From IMG/VR virus record IMGVR_UViG_3300032235_000153, positions 1-50,302 of that record: a stretch of DNA of 50,302 nucleotides; one strand, given 5' to 3'. Under the pieces are notes generated by a model. The model had not been told where the DNA came from. It did no database searches and saw only the letters and a list, made by a program, of their open reading frames with translations. Origin of the DNA: a virus. Below, in pieces: positions 1 to 10,505 of this stretch. A program made the translations under genes and the position numbers. Numbering within the stretch: the first letter of the stretch is position 1; each line of letters opens with the position of its first letter.

Positions 1-3000
1 AAAAAGATCACTGGTCTAGGCGATACAGCATTTATGACTGCAGAAAAGATGAAGAAGGCTGGAGACCTACTAGGGTTTGACCCTAAGACAACTGCCTTTG
101 GTCAAAACCTTCAGCAGGGAACTGCTGCTGCTCGTGGTGCAGATGAAGCATCAATGATTACACAGCTTCGCTCAAGTGAAGAGTTTAAGACAGAGTTTGC
201 AGATCAGATTAATGCAATTAAGAATGCTACTAAGGGTCAGGCTGAGGCAGCCCTTGCTGCTGTCTCTAACCAGCTATTTGCTGCTGGGGCATCTCAAGAG
301 CAAGTTGATGCATACGTAAGAGCTATTGCACAAGAGGCAGAGCAAACAAGCCTATCGTTTGATTTTGCAAACATTGATTTTGCTAAGAGTGGTAAAGATC
401 AGATCGTAAAGGCAGCACAGGATTCTTCAAAGGCATTCCAGGATTCATTCCAGGCTGGATTCAAAAAGGGTGGATTTGTTCAAAAAGAGTTCCTGGGTGT
501 CAAGTCAGTACTTAAAACAGTAGACAGCCTATCACCACAAGCTCAGGCAGCTGCATCTACTTTTGCTGGCACAACTGCGTCCTCCCTGCAGGCATTAAAG
601 GACGGTCTTGCAAATAACCTAATAAGTGCAGAAGATTTTAATGTTGGCCTACAGGGTGTTGTCGGAACGCTGAGTGAGCTAGATGAATCTCAGATGAACC
701 TAGTGTTACCAGATCTATACAAGAAGCTTGGCGTAGAAGATCTGATGAAGGAAATTCCTCTAGTTGGAGATCAGCTGCTACTTCTGCAAGCAGATGCTGC
801 TGGCATTGACATACCTGAGCCAGATATGAATGCCCTTAAGAATGCAGACAAGAGTGCAAAGGCAGCCTCTGTTGCTCTTAGGGTTAGAACAAAGCTTAAG
901 AAGCAAGTTGAAGAGCAAGCAATTGCTCAAGAAAAGGTTAATAAGAAGATAGAGGAAGAAGCTCTAATTAACGAGCAGATTGCTTCCGCCAATGTTGCTC
1001 TTGCAGACAGAGTTGTTCAGCTAGAGAATCAGCAGTATGCCTATGACTATCTGATTAAGCAAGGATACACAGCAGCACAAGCATTTGATCTAGCAGGAGA
1101 CGCTGGTCTTGCTGCAGGTATTAAGGCAGCAACTGGTGCTGGAGTTGCTGCTAGCGAGTGGACAGACATGAAGAACCTGATTGACCAGGTTCTAAAGCTA
1201 GAAAAGACTGCACCAAAGGGTCCAACAAGCGGTGGTGGAGATAAGAGTCCACTGCAGCAGGCAATTGAGTCACTTCAGGAACAAAGAAAAGAAATTCTAG
1301 AATCTAATACTGCATTTAATAAGTTGCGTAAAGCAGGCTTTGATACTGCTGATGCCATGAAGGCTGCAGAAGACCCAATCCTAGCAGCAGCTTTGGCTAC
1401 CACTAAGGTTGGAACAAAGCAGTGGGCTGACCTAATTAAAAGAATTAAGGAAACTCAGAGACTTCTTTCCAAGAAGGAAATGCAGGACCTACTTCGTGGC
1501 GGTAAGGTTGAGATTGCAGAAAAACGTGCACAGGCTACAGTAGCAAATGCACTAACTACTTTGGGATATACAGCAGAGCAAATTGACGAAGTTCTTTCAG
1601 ATCAAGAGTTTACCAATACCCTTGCTGATGACCTTAAGGATGGTAGCATCAATGCAAAGGAAGTTCTGCAGAGACTTGCTCAGATTAAGCAGATGGGAAG
1701 AATTGACGTAGACATTGCATTCTCCACAAAGGAAGGTGCTGCTGATGAGTTCCAGAAGCGTTATGACAAGGTTGTAGGTTATCTAGAAGCTCAGAAGCAG
1801 GTTATTGAGGTAGACTTCCAGGTACAAACAGCTGATGAAAATGCAGTCATTCGTGATGCAGAAAATGAAATAGCAGGAATTCAGTATAAGATAGACGATC
1901 TTGAAGCACAGCTAACTGGTATCGAAGACCAAGAGGGTGTTATCAATGAGGCTTACGATGAGCGTAAGAAGGCCCTTGATGATATTGCTAAGGCTAACGA
2001 TGTTATTGCAAGACAGCAGAAAAACCAGCTAACTTTGGCAGACGCTCTTTCCCAAGGTGATATAGCAGCAGCTGCTAAGGCAGCTCAGGACATGAGAGCT
2101 CAGTCTGCACAAGACTCTATCGCAAATCAGGGAGACCTTCTTGAGCTATCAAAGGAGCAGCAGCTAGCTAACCTGAGGTCTAAAGATGGCAGATCTAGAA
2201 AGCAAATCGAAGACGAAATTAAAAAGCTAAAGAAGGATATCTTTGTAATTGAAGAAGAAAGACTTGAAGTAGCTCGTGAATCAATCAGAGATGCCGAATA
2301 CGACAAGGCAGTTAGGCTAGAGTCTATCAATGCTCAAATTCTAAGATGGGATGTTCTTGCAGCCAAAGTAAATGAGGCAAAGCTAAGACTAACTCCAGGA
2401 GAGATGTCAGCAATGGAATACCAGGCAGGCCTTATTGCTGACCTTCTTGATGACTGGAATAATATTGAAGACAAAACAGCAATTCTGAAAATTATTAAGC
2501 AGACTATTGATGAAGAGCTTGGTACTGGAGGAGCTGGTACAACTACTACGACTACCACAACCTCCACTACATCTGGTGGAAACGGTGGAAATGGTGACAA
2601 TGGTGGAAATAGTGACAGTAGTGATGAAAAAGCTGTAACGGACGCACAAAAGTCAGCAGCTGCTCTAAAGGCTTCTGGAATGAGTATTTCGGGATTCATT
2701 AAGAAGCAAGACTCTGCAATTATTGATAGCACCTTAAAGACTAAGGCTAATCTAGAAAATGCAGGATCTTTAATAGGTCAAACTTCATCTTCAGCTGGAG
2801 AGGCAAACAGGTTTAACAACCTGCTGGCAGCATCCAAAGTAACATCAGACAATCTTGCTAAGGCTGGATCTATTGCAAAGAGTACATCGTCGTCCGCAGG
2901 TGAAGCTAATAGATTTGCAAATCTGTTGCAAAAGGCTATTTCAACTCCAACAGTTGCTTCTGCTCTTGGTTTGGGAACAAAGTCTCCAATTAATAGCGTT

Positions 3001-3360
3001 CCAACTTTACTAGCAAAACCTACAACCGCATCAATACTTCAGGCTAAAGGAATTAAGCTTGCACGTGGTGGAATGGTAAAGTACATGGCAGATGGTGGAC
3101 TGTTTAGCTCACTAGGCACAGACGTAGTACCATCTATGCTTACCCCAGGAGAGTTTGTAGTTAGAAGAAGTGCTGTAAATAACTTTGGTATTGATAAGCT
3201 AAAGGCAATAAATTCTGGCACATACAATGGCGATTCAGTGTATAATTATGAAGTAAACATTAATGTACAGAGCAATGCTAATGCAGATCAGATTGCATCT
3301 TCCGTTATTGGAAAGATTAAGCAGATTGACTCTCAGCGTATCAAGGGGAATAGATTCTAA
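1..3360 (+). CDS. Tape-measure protein, 5' truncated by window edge
   Basis: The reading frame is open to base 1, so the true start lies upstream; the first ATG in the window is at 34. At least 1,119 codons are present. The protein is long and Ala/Lys/Gln/Glu rich with extended predicted coiled coil, as expected for the protein that sets tail length and is packed inside the tail tube. A Thr-rich then Gly/Asn-rich linker lies near residues 835-865. The C-terminus has the ARGG...MADGG and LTPGEFVVRRSAV signatures common at the ends of tape-measure proteins. It abuts the tail gene downstream through a TAATG stop/start overlap. Family assignment is from general features, not a search. Confidence 0.85.
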   Translation, partial: KKITGLGDTAFMTAEKMKKAGDLLGFDPKTTAFGQNLQQGTAAARGADEASMITQLRSSEEFKTEFADQINAIKNATKGQAEAALAAVSNQLFAAGASQEQVDAYVRAIAQEAEQTSLSFDFANIDFAKSGKDQIVKAAQDSSKAFQDSFQAGFKKGGFVQKEFLGVKSVLKTVDSLSPQAQAAASTFAGTTASSLQALKDGLANNLISAEDFNVGLQGVVGTLSELDESQMNLVLPDLYKKLGVEDLMKEIPLVGDQLLLLQADAAGIDIPEPDMNALKNADKSAKAASVALRVRTKLKKQVEEQAIAQEKVNKKIEEEALINEQIASANVALADRVVQLENQQYAYDYLIKQGYTAAQAFDLAGDAGLAAGIKAATGAGVAASEWTDMKNLIDQVLKLEKTAPKGPTSGGGDKSPLQQAIESLQEQRKEILESNTAFNKLRKAGFDTADAMKAAEDPILAAALATTKVGTKQWADLIKRIKETQRLLSKKEMQDLLRGGKVEIAEKRAQATVANALTTLGYTAEQIDEVLSDQEFTNTLADDLKDGSINAKEVLQRLAQIKQMGRIDVDIAFSTKEGAADEFQKRYDKVVGYLEAQKQVIEVDFQVQTADENAVIRDAENEIAGIQYKIDDLEAQLTGIEDQEGVINEAYDERKKALDDIAKANDVIARQQKNQLTLADALSQGDIAAAAKAAQDMRAQSAQDSIANQGDLLELSKEQQLANLRSKDGRSRKQIEDEIKKLKKDIFVIEEERLEVARESIRDAEYDKAVRLESINAQILRWDVLAAKVNEAKLRLTPGEMSAMEYQAGLIADLLDDWNNIEDKTAILKIIKQTIDEELGTGGAGTTTTTTTTSTTSGGNGGNGDNGGNSDSSDEKAVTDAQKSAAALKASGMSISGFIKKQDSAIIDSTLKTKANLENAGSLIGQTSSSAGEANRFNNLLAASKVTSDNLAKAGSIAKSTSSSAGEANRFANLLQKAISTPTVASALGLGTKSPINSVPTLLAKPTTASILQAKGIKLARGGMVKYMADGGLFSSLGTDVVPSMLTPGEFVVRRSAVNNFGIDKLKAINSGTYNGDSVYNYEVNINVQSNANADQIASSVIGKIKQIDSQRIKGNRF

Positions 3361-4001
3361 TGGCTAGTGAATCATACATGGTTGGTCGCAAGAAGTACCA
3401 GCGTCCACAGGCAATGATGTGGTCAGATAACTCTGGTACCTTGGTTGATGGGCTGTACGTTCCAAATGGACTTGAGGTTGGGTCAGATCCTGGTGCTGAA
3501 ACTAACGAGGCATTGTTTGATCAGTTCTTAATCCTTTCTGACGATAATCGTGGACCAATAGACTTTAAGCCAACAAGAATTGAAAATAGAAAGCGTATGG
3601 TAAATGGTAGGATGCGTTCTTACCACATTGCAGATAAGCTAACCATCTCAACATCGTGGGACATGCTGCCTTCTAGGGCATACCATCTAAGACCTAACTT
3701 TAACCAGGAGACTGGAAAGTCTGAGTACTATAATAACAGAACCCTTGAGTATACTACGGATGGTGGAGCTGGAGGCGTTGACATTCTAGACTGGTATGAA
3801 AATCATCAAGGACCTTTCTGGGTGTACCTTGCTTACGACAAGCATTCTGTATTTGGTAATAATGACAGTGCCTATGGGCACCTAGGGCAGTACAACCAGC
3901 TTATTGAGATGTACATTGCTGACTTTTCATATTCTGTGGTCAAGCGTGGTGGGAGCAACTATGACTTCTGGAATATCTCTTTAACGCTGGAAGAGGTGTA
4001 A
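3360..4001 (+). CDS. Minor tail protein (distal-tail-like)
   Basis: A 213-residue protein starting inside the stop codon of the tape-measure gene (TAATG overlap), implying translational coupling. It is rich in aromatic residues and beta-prone segments, for example SWDMLPSRAYHL and GPFWVYLAYDK. Its place directly after the tape-measure gene and before a very large tail protein is where siphophages encode the distal tail protein that connects tube and baseplate. No catalytic motif is visible. The role is inferred from position and size. Confidence 0.65.
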   Translation: MASESYMVGRKKYQRPQAMMWSDNSGTLVDGLYVPNGLEVGSDPGAETNEALFDQFLILSDDNRGPIDFKPTRIENRKRMVNGRMRSYHIADKLTISTSWDMLPSRAYHLRPNFNQETGKSEYYNNRTLEYTTDGGAGGVDILDWYENHQGPFWVYLAYDKHSVFGNNDSAYGHLGQYNQLIEMYIADFSYSVVKRGGSNYDFWNISLTLEEV

Positions 4002-7000
4002 ATGTTTCAAGACAATGATTTAAAAAATCACCTAGAGACTTCTTCCACTATTAGAACTCAGTCTGCAGTAATTGCTGAGTGGAACATGAACCTTGCAGAA
4101 AACATTTCTTTGGTTGGTAACTATAGGTATAGGCCAACTGAGGGACCGTCAACAAAGTATGGTTTGCCAATCGGTTCTTTTGATCAGAATGATTCTGGTA
4201 ACTTCTACACCAATGCTACAGATGCAGACGTAGTAATTGATGGAGGTTTAGATGACGACAACGAAACCCCACTAGCCTTTACAAGCAAAAAAGAAAAAGA
4301 GAAGATGCTCTACTCTCTTGAGGATTGCTTTGGCAAGTTTAGGCCACGATCTGGAATCAACAAGCTACGCTACTTTCCTGGGGCATACAGTCATTTTACA
4401 AACATAAACATGATTCGTAGACCACGCTACTATATGGCACATAAAGATGATGCCTTTAAGTATTGGTCTTCGTATAGAACTGAGGCAGGGGTTGAGAGAG
4501 GTATTGCTAACAAGTTAGTTAATGGACAATACTTTATTGATGATGCCTCTCCGTTTGTAGTTTATAAAAACATTATTCCATCTAACCGCATTGTTGTAAA
4601 GATGCAGACAAACGTTGGTGAGGTTGATCTGGGTCCATTTGGCACAACGTCTGGATCATTCCAGGATCCATTCTTTGGTAATGCCAATAGAACAACTCCA
4701 GTCAGATGGAAGGTCCAGACCCTAAAGGATAATAACTGGATAGATGCAGTTTCTTTTAACCTGGGGTCATCTAGAAGAGATGGCACACCAATCATTGGTT
4801 CTGATGGATATGCTGAACTTTCTTACGGTCTAATTGTTCCAGAAAAGTACCGTGATATTTTTGTCAAGGCAGAAGAATACTTTACTGAAAGCTTTCTTCC
4901 AGAGGAGTCTGTAAACGGATACGCATATCTTATTAGAGATAACGAATCAGACGTAGGAACTTTCCACATCTGGGTAAGCTCTACAGGAAGCTATGAAACA
5001 TTTGTTCCACAATACGGATGGTATCTTGAAGAGTCTTCTGTAGATAGACTTACCAATTTTGTTAATGATTTAACTGCACCAGAAACATACGTAGATCCAA
5101 TATCTGGAAAAACCAAGTATCGTGAGTTTGATGAAATCTCTGGTCTAAGAATTGTGGTAGACACAATGAATAAGGTTGACGCAATTCTTGATCTCATAGA
5201 GCTGTCCCCAAGACTAGCTGTAAATCTTTCTGAAAAGACTGAGTCGTTTAGTCTCACCAAGGCAGCATCTGATGTAGGCAATAGCGGTATGCCAGTGGGT
5301 CAGCTGCTTGCTGGAGTTGGATCGCTAACACTTTTTGACTATGACCTAGCCTTTAGTTCGCTAAACTCAACAAGCATAGTTTCTAAATACTTGTCTAAAA
5401 ATATTCAGTTTAAGTTTTACGAGGTTATCGTAGACGTAGATGGGTATGACTACTACGTGCCAATCAAGACGATGTATTCTGAGGGCATTCCTGAGTTAAG
5501 TAGCAACGATAGATCAGTACAGCTTACGCTTAGAGACATGTTCTTCTACTTTGAGTCTAAGTCTGCACCACAGATTCTAATTCAAAATGCATCAGTTAGC
5601 TATGCAGTATCCTTGCTACTAGACTCAATTGGATTCTCTAACTACGTATTTAAGAGATTGTCTACAGAGTCAGAATCAATTATTCCATACTTCTTTGTTT
5701 CACCAGACAAAACAATTGCAGAAGTTCTCAATGACATAGCTGTATCAACTCAAACTGCAATGTTCTTTGATGAGTACAACAACCTTGTTCTTATGAGCAA
5801 GGAGTATATGCTTCCACAAAATACTGCGGAAAGACCTACAGATATTACTCTGTATGGCTCTAATGACTTTGAGCGTGATGGCCTAATTAACAACAAGTCT
5901 ACAAAGCCAAAGCTAGCAAACATCATTGAGCTAAGCTCTCAGCAAGACCAAGTATTCAATGATGGTAGAGTTTCTTACACTAACAGGTACATTCAGAGAT
6001 CTTACGGATCACTACGCCAGGCATCTATGATTGATAAGGACAAGACTTGGATATACAAGCCAGCATTGCTTTGGGAAGTAGCAGGAACTGAGAATACTAA
6101 GTCTGTTAATGATGTTGTTGGTAACCAGTCTAGCTTTGTGTTGGGAGCAATCCCACTAGAGTCAGAACTACCAGCAACCGTGCCCTTCGTTCAAAACGGT
6201 ATTCTTCAAAATAACATTATGAACTTTGGAGAAGGTGTCTATTGGATTACAAGATACAACGGATACTTTTACGCCAATGGTGAGATTATTAAGTTTGATG
6301 CTGTAGAGTATGAGATTCCAGGAGTGAATCGTAATGTATTCCAGAGAACTGATAATGGACAGATTAGTTCATCCACTGTATCTGGCTCTGCAATTGGCAG
6401 GGTATGGATCACTAGCGTTAGAGAATACCAGAAGTATTTTGCAAAGTTACCATTCAATGGAAAGATGTACCCTACGGGTCGTGTAAGAATTTACTCTGAG
6501 CCAAACTACGTAACTGTAAATGGTATAGAAAGATTGGCTGATGGTCCTGTAGCTAAGCACGGTCGTGGTCAGTTTGGAACTCCAGTTGTTACTCACCAAG
6601 CTGGCCTGTCTTCTTATTGGACATCAAACTCTTCTGTCCGTGGTTGCTCTATGAAGTCTTCGCAGCTCTTTGGTGCTACAGAGGATACAGCTATTCAGGT
6701 TGGGGCAGCTGGACAAAGCAACTCTATTGCTACAAACTCTACTAGGGTTGGAGTCATTAAGAATTTCTTGACCTATTCTCCGTCATCAGAAAATGTGACG
6801 CAGAATACAATTGCACCTGGAACAATCCAGTCCTCTGCTCTTGTCTTTACTGGTCCATCTTTTACAACTACACAAACCCCAATCGACTTTGTTTCCTATA
6901 TTCACAAGCCACTAGACAATAGGTATAAGCATTTTGGAACTAGGGCTAGAATTATTGGCAAGATTGAAAACAGCGAGACTAGCGGTCAGACACCAACTGG

Positions 7001-8366
7001 AGCATCTCAGTACTACATTGGAAATCCAAACAGCCCAGTACAGCCAGTAACTATTAGCGGTGCATCTGGTGGACTGGCAGTGCTTCTAAATCCTGAGACT
7101 AATAATGGATACTACTTTGAGATAGCAGCACTAACTGAGAACAATATTGAGTCTTACGAGAATGCTGATGCCATCCACAATATTCTTTTTTATAAGGTTG
7201 GAAAGTCCTCTGATCCTGCTGAAACAAAAGCTGTTCCGATTAAGTTGTGGGGTGGGCTAGCACAAATTCTTGTAGACGATGGTAAGTTTACTGGCCAGTA
7301 CCGCATGGCTAATGAGCAAAACCCAACGGTATATGACTTAGCAGTTGAGTATCAGGATGTTGGAACATCAAGAAGGTTCTTCCTATATGTCAATAATAAG
7401 CTAATCGCTACAGTTGTGGACGACACTCCTCTCCCAGTATATAACAATATGGCATTGTTTGTTCGTGGGTCTTCTAGGCTGATGTTTGAAAATATTTATG
7501 CTATTACCAACAACTATTCTCAGAATACGGTTTATGCCCTGGACACCCCAGTAAACGCAGCATTCTCTGATGATGAGATTGACATGAATGAGTCTTTCCG
7601 TAAGTATTCCATGAGTGGAATTATTCAGTCTAGCTATCTATCTGGTATCAGTCCTGCTGAGCCACCAAGATATAGCATGTACTTTGAAGAGTTTGGAACT
7701 ATTATGCGTGAAGCTGCATACTTTAATGTAAGGTATGACAAGGCCTTCCCAGCACTATACGCAAAGCTATCTCCAACCTTTAACAAGATTAAGGGGTATA
7801 CAACCTCTGGCTTTATTGCTAGTGCCTACGGTGCTGAGTTTATGGTTTTTAATGCTACAGATACAGCCCTAAGCCTAGATGAGACTAGCGGAAACTATCT
7901 GAGAATTCAGGGAGTTACCTTCACACAAGAGTCAAGGCATGAATACAGCGTGGATGAATATTTTGATAAGAAGAGTGACTACTCCAATCCACAGTTCTCT
8001 GCAGGTCAGCTAGTATCTTATCCAGTCAAGTCTAAGAAGGACTATCAGGATATCAAGATTAGCAGACTTACGCACGGTAAAAAAGAGTTTAATCTTGATG
8101 CACCATACATCCAGTCACACGATGATGCAGAAAATCTGTTGGGCTGGATGATTTCAAAGATTATGAAGCCAAGGAGATCCATTGGCCTGAAGGTGTTCGC
8201 AATGCCAACGCTACAGCTTGGTGATATTGTAGAGCTTGATTACAAGGATAACGAAGGAATAAACCAAGCATCACTTGATGGTGCAAAGTTTGTTGTATAT
8301 CAGATCGAATATTCTAAGTCACAGGATGGACCAGAGATGACTGTATTTTTGAGCGAGGTAGTGTAA
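4002..8366 (+). CDS. Large minor tail protein (tail hub/baseplate-like)
   Basis: A 1,454-residue protein that starts immediately after the previous stop and ends in a TAATG overlap with the next gene. It is composed mainly of beta-rich sequence. The central part (about 910-1150) has segments such as YYFEIAALTENN and RRFFLYVNNKLIATV that resemble laminin-G/concanavalin-like jelly-roll carbohydrate-binding modules. Residues about 420-600 and the last 100 (LQLGDIVELDYKD, FVVYQIEYSKS) resemble tail hub proteins. It most likely forms the tail tip and may contact host surface glycans. Subdomain assignment is tentative. Confidence 0.65.
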   Translation: MFQDNDLKNHLETSSTIRTQSAVIAEWNMNLAENISLVGNYRYRPTEGPSTKYGLPIGSFDQNDSGNFYTNATDADVVIDGGLDDDNETPLAFTSKKEKEKMLYSLEDCFGKFRPRSGINKLRYFPGAYSHFTNINMIRRPRYYMAHKDDAFKYWSSYRTEAGVERGIANKLVNGQYFIDDASPFVVYKNIIPSNRIVVKMQTNVGEVDLGPFGTTSGSFQDPFFGNANRTTPVRWKVQTLKDNNWIDAVSFNLGSSRRDGTPIIGSDGYAELSYGLIVPEKYRDIFVKAEEYFTESFLPEESVNGYAYLIRDNESDVGTFHIWVSSTGSYETFVPQYGWYLEESSVDRLTNFVNDLTAPETYVDPISGKTKYREFDEISGLRIVVDTMNKVDAILDLIELSPRLAVNLSEKTESFSLTKAASDVGNSGMPVGQLLAGVGSLTLFDYDLAFSSLNSTSIVSKYLSKNIQFKFYEVIVDVDGYDYYVPIKTMYSEGIPELSSNDRSVQLTLRDMFFYFESKSAPQILIQNASVSYAVSLLLDSIGFSNYVFKRLSTESESIIPYFFVSPDKTIAEVLNDIAVSTQTAMFFDEYNNLVLMSKEYMLPQNTAERPTDITLYGSNDFERDGLINNKSTKPKLANIIELSSQQDQVFNDGRVSYTNRYIQRSYGSLRQASMIDKDKTWIYKPALLWEVAGTENTKSVNDVVGNQSSFVLGAIPLESELPATVPFVQNGILQNNIMNFGEGVYWITRYNGYFYANGEIIKFDAVEYEIPGVNRNVFQRTDNGQISSSTVSGSAIGRVWITSVREYQKYFAKLPFNGKMYPTGRVRIYSEPNYVTVNGIERLADGPVAKHGRGQFGTPVVTHQAGLSSYWTSNSSVRGCSMKSSQLFGATEDTAIQVGAAGQSNSIATNSTRVGVIKNFLTYSPSSENVTQNTIAPGTIQSSALVFTGPSFTTTQTPIDFVSYIHKPLDNRYKHFGTRARIIGKIENSETSGQTPTGASQYYIGNPNSPVQPVTISGASGGLAVLLNPETNNGYYFEIAALTENNIESYENADAIHNILFYKVGKSSDPAETKAVPIKLWGGLAQILVDDGKFTGQYRMANEQNPTVYDLAVEYQDVGTSRRFFLYVNNKLIATVVDDTPLPVYNNMALFVRGSSRLMFENIYAITNNYSQNTVYALDTPVNAAFSDDEIDMNESFRKYSMSGIIQSSYLSGISPAEPPRYSMYFEEFGTIMREAAYFNVRYDKAFPALYAKLSPTFNKIKGYTTSGFIASAYGAEFMVFNATDTALSLDETSGNYLRIQGVTFTQESRHEYSVDEYFDKKSDYSNPQFSAGQLVSYPVKSKKDYQDIKISRLTHGKKEFNLDAPYIQSHDDAENLLGWMISKIMKPRRSIGLKVFAMPTLQLGDIVELDYKDNEGINQASLDGAKFVVYQIEYSKSQDGPEMTVFLSEVV

Positions 8367-8875
8367 TGGATTCTAGACCAGCATCAGTTACTAGTAATAG
8401 CTATGATTCCGAAACCGATGACTCTGTTAAGGTTGCTACGCCAGACATTCTAATCCTGACAGAGGAGGCAATGTCTCCAGAGGTAATGACTGACCTAATC
8501 TTTGAAGACATTGGTGGTCAAGAGATTATTAGCATCGCCAGAAATGATATTATTAATGGTCAAAACGTTTTGTATCAGCCAATTAAAAATATCACCAGCC
8601 TTTTTTATCAATACAACCCTCAAAATCTTGTGGCTCTGCAAAAAACCGACAAGGATTATTTTAAGAACTTTCCAATATCGCTACAGTCTCATATTCCAGA
8701 ATGTGGTACTGGGTACGATGTTGTAAATAACGTAGAGGTTTCTAACTGTAAGTATGTCTATGTTGATCCAGCAACAAGTAATTTAATTATTAATGTGATT
8801 AATATGTTGCCAGGTCAAGAGGTCGAAGTACAGATAATGACCACAGCAAGCGTTCTAGATGATACAATATATTAG
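8366..8875 (+). CDS. Small tail-module protein, function unknown
   Basis: A 169-residue acidic protein starting within the previous stop (TAATG). It contains no recognisable catalytic motif. The C-terminal half (KYVYVDPATSNLIINVINM) is beta-rich. It is conserved in position between two minor tail genes, so a structural or baseplate role is likely. I do not recognise a family. Confidence 0.55.
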   Translation: MDSRPASVTSNSYDSETDDSVKVATPDILILTEEAMSPEVMTDLIFEDIGGQEIISIARNDIINGQNVLYQPIKNITSLFYQYNPQNLVALQKTDKDYFKNFPISLQSHIPECGTGYDVVNNVEVSNCKYVYVDPATSNLIINVINMLPGQEVEVQIMTTASVLDDTIY

Positions 8876-8881
8876 GATATT

Positions 8882-10066
8882 ATGATTACTAACACTGGAA
8901 AAGGCATTCTTGCCAAGTATTTGATTGGGCAGGCACCAGCCTATGCCTCGTACATTGCCGTTGGCTGTGGACCACAGGCTTTGAATAGCGAAGAGCCTGG
9001 ATTTACTCCAGAGCAGATTGCAGAATACTCTGCCAAGAATGCTCTAGACTTTGAGATGTTCCGTGTTCCAATTATTTCTAGGGGATACGTTAATGATGGT
9101 GGCAATGTTAAGCTAGTACTTACCGCTGAGCTACCAACTGAAGAACGATATGAAATCACAGAGGTTGGTGTATTCTCTGCTGGATCTAACCCATCAGCAG
9201 GTGCGTTTGACAGCAAGAGCGTTTATTCATTTACTCAAACAGAGGGGTGGGAGTATCATACTAATACTGGTGTGAAAGAGGTTCCAACCGTATATTCACC
9301 ACTAGATTCTGATAATGACAACATAATTACTGGAGAATATTTTGTAAATGGTCAGCTAGTTGAAACGCCAGTTTTTCATACAAATGCTGACAACAGAACC
9401 TTTACAAATACAACAAGGGTTGGTCGCAATGAGCGATGCAGATTCCTAAATAATATTGTTATGATTGCTGGAAATGACTCCGTATTGTCTAAGAACTTAG
9501 ACGGTTCCCTCAATATTGATTCTGGAAATCACATTCACATTACCAATGCATCCTTTAACTTTAATAAAAACTCTCCAACAGATGAGCTAAGGCTAGCCTT
9601 TTCAGTTATCAGCAAGGATCCTGTTTTAGATGTTGCTCCAGACAATGTAAAAATTCTAGTAGAGTTTTCCTCTTCTGACACATCTTTATCTGGAGAGTAT
9701 GCAAAGTTTTCTGTAAATCTAGATAATGAAGGATTCTCTGGAGACGGAGATCAGTCTGTTGACTTTGCTAGCAACAGATACTTTGTAGTATCAAAACAGC
9801 TACAGGAGCTTTCTTACACTGCAGGTTTTAACTGGGATATTATAACAACGGTAAGGGTCTATGCTTATGTTGAGGTTGACGGACAGGCATCAAGTGATTT
9901 TTATGTTGCTTTAGATTCAATGAGGCTGGAAAATCTCACCACAAACAATCCACTATATGGCTTGACTGGATATTCTGTATTGAAGAATGATGGTGCCCTG
10001 CCAATTGTTAAGCTTTCAAACACTTCTAACTTTATTGAGTTTAGGATTTCTGTGGGGGTTGAGTAG
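8882..10066 (+). CDS. Minor tail protein
   Basis: A 394-residue protein preceded by an AGGAT ribosome site. The N-terminus (ITNTGKGILAKYLIGQAP, then YEITEVGVFSAG) resembles the N-terminal domain of many phage tail or baseplate proteins that begin with an ...GK.ilak... motif and a later ItEvGlf segment. The remainder is beta-rich, with jelly-roll-like strands near residues 250-330. The stop overlaps the next GTG start (TAGTG). Structural, in the tail fibre or baseplate set. Confidence 0.6.
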   Translation: MITNTGKGILAKYLIGQAPAYASYIAVGCGPQALNSEEPGFTPEQIAEYSAKNALDFEMFRVPIISRGYVNDGGNVKLVLTAELPTEERYEITEVGVFSAGSNPSAGAFDSKSVYSFTQTEGWEYHTNTGVKEVPTVYSPLDSDNDNIITGEYFVNGQLVETPVFHTNADNRTFTNTTRVGRNERCRFLNNIVMIAGNDSVLSKNLDGSLNIDSGNHIHITNASFNFNKNSPTDELRLAFSVISKDPVLDVAPDNVKILVEFSSSDTSLSGEYAKFSVNLDNEGFSGDGDQSVDFASNRYFVVSKQLQELSYTAGFNWDIITTVRVYAYVEVDGQASSDFYVALDSMRLENLTTNNPLYGLTGYSVLKNDGALPIVKLSNTSNFIEFRISVGVE

Positions 10067-10488
10067 TGGCTACACCAGGAATTAAAAACGTAGTTGTATC
10101 TAGCCAAGATCTTCCTGCAGTAAATACTAACAATGAATATATTGTTAGATATAGAATAGTATCAGATGACAAAAACAGATACTCTCAGTGGTCACCAATG
10201 TTTTTAGTTCAGGGCAATGACGTAACTGAGGTAGATGCAGATGCGTCTGTTTCTGGACGAGTAATCTCTATAGTGTGGAGCGACCCTGAGCCAAGAGCTG
10301 GGTATGATGTCTTTGTTAAGTTTGACTCTGGTGACTACTTTTATCACGGTAGATCTAGCACAACTAACTACTCACTGATTAGTCAGGGAACAACTTCGTT
10401 TAAGTTTTTAATCCAGGTAGAAAGCATGGACAAGCAAATTAACGAATCTATTAAAATCTATGAATCAGAAGTGATTCCTCTGGTATAA
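10066..10488 (+). CDS. Fibronectin type III/Ig-like tail protein
   Basis: A 140-residue protein with a GTG start overlapping the previous stop. The sequence has the alternating strand pattern of an FN3-like fold: NNEYIVRYRIVSDDKNRYSQWSP, then GYDVFVKFDSG, then FKFLIQVES. Such domains decorate phage tails and capsids and often bind carbohydrate weakly. It is located within the minor tail cluster. The fold is inferred from strand pattern only. Confidence 0.6.
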   Translation: MATPGIKNVVVSSQDLPAVNTNNEYIVRYRIVSDDKNRYSQWSPMFLVQGNDVTEVDADASVSGRVISIVWSDPEPRAGYDVFVKFDSGDYFYHGRSSTTNYSLISQGTTSFKFLIQVESMDKQINESIKIYESEVIPLV

Positions 10489-10489
10489 T
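10481..10489 (+). promoter_or_regulatory. Extended -10 promoter element (TGGTATAAT)
   Basis: TGG followed by TATAAT overlaps the stop codon of the upstream gene, 17 bases before the ATG at 10506. A ribosome site (TTAGGAG) sits between, so this would be a normal leadered transcript start. It may be chance, since it overlaps coding sequence. Confidence 0.4.
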
Positions 10490-10505
10490 GTCTTAGGAGA
10501 AAAAT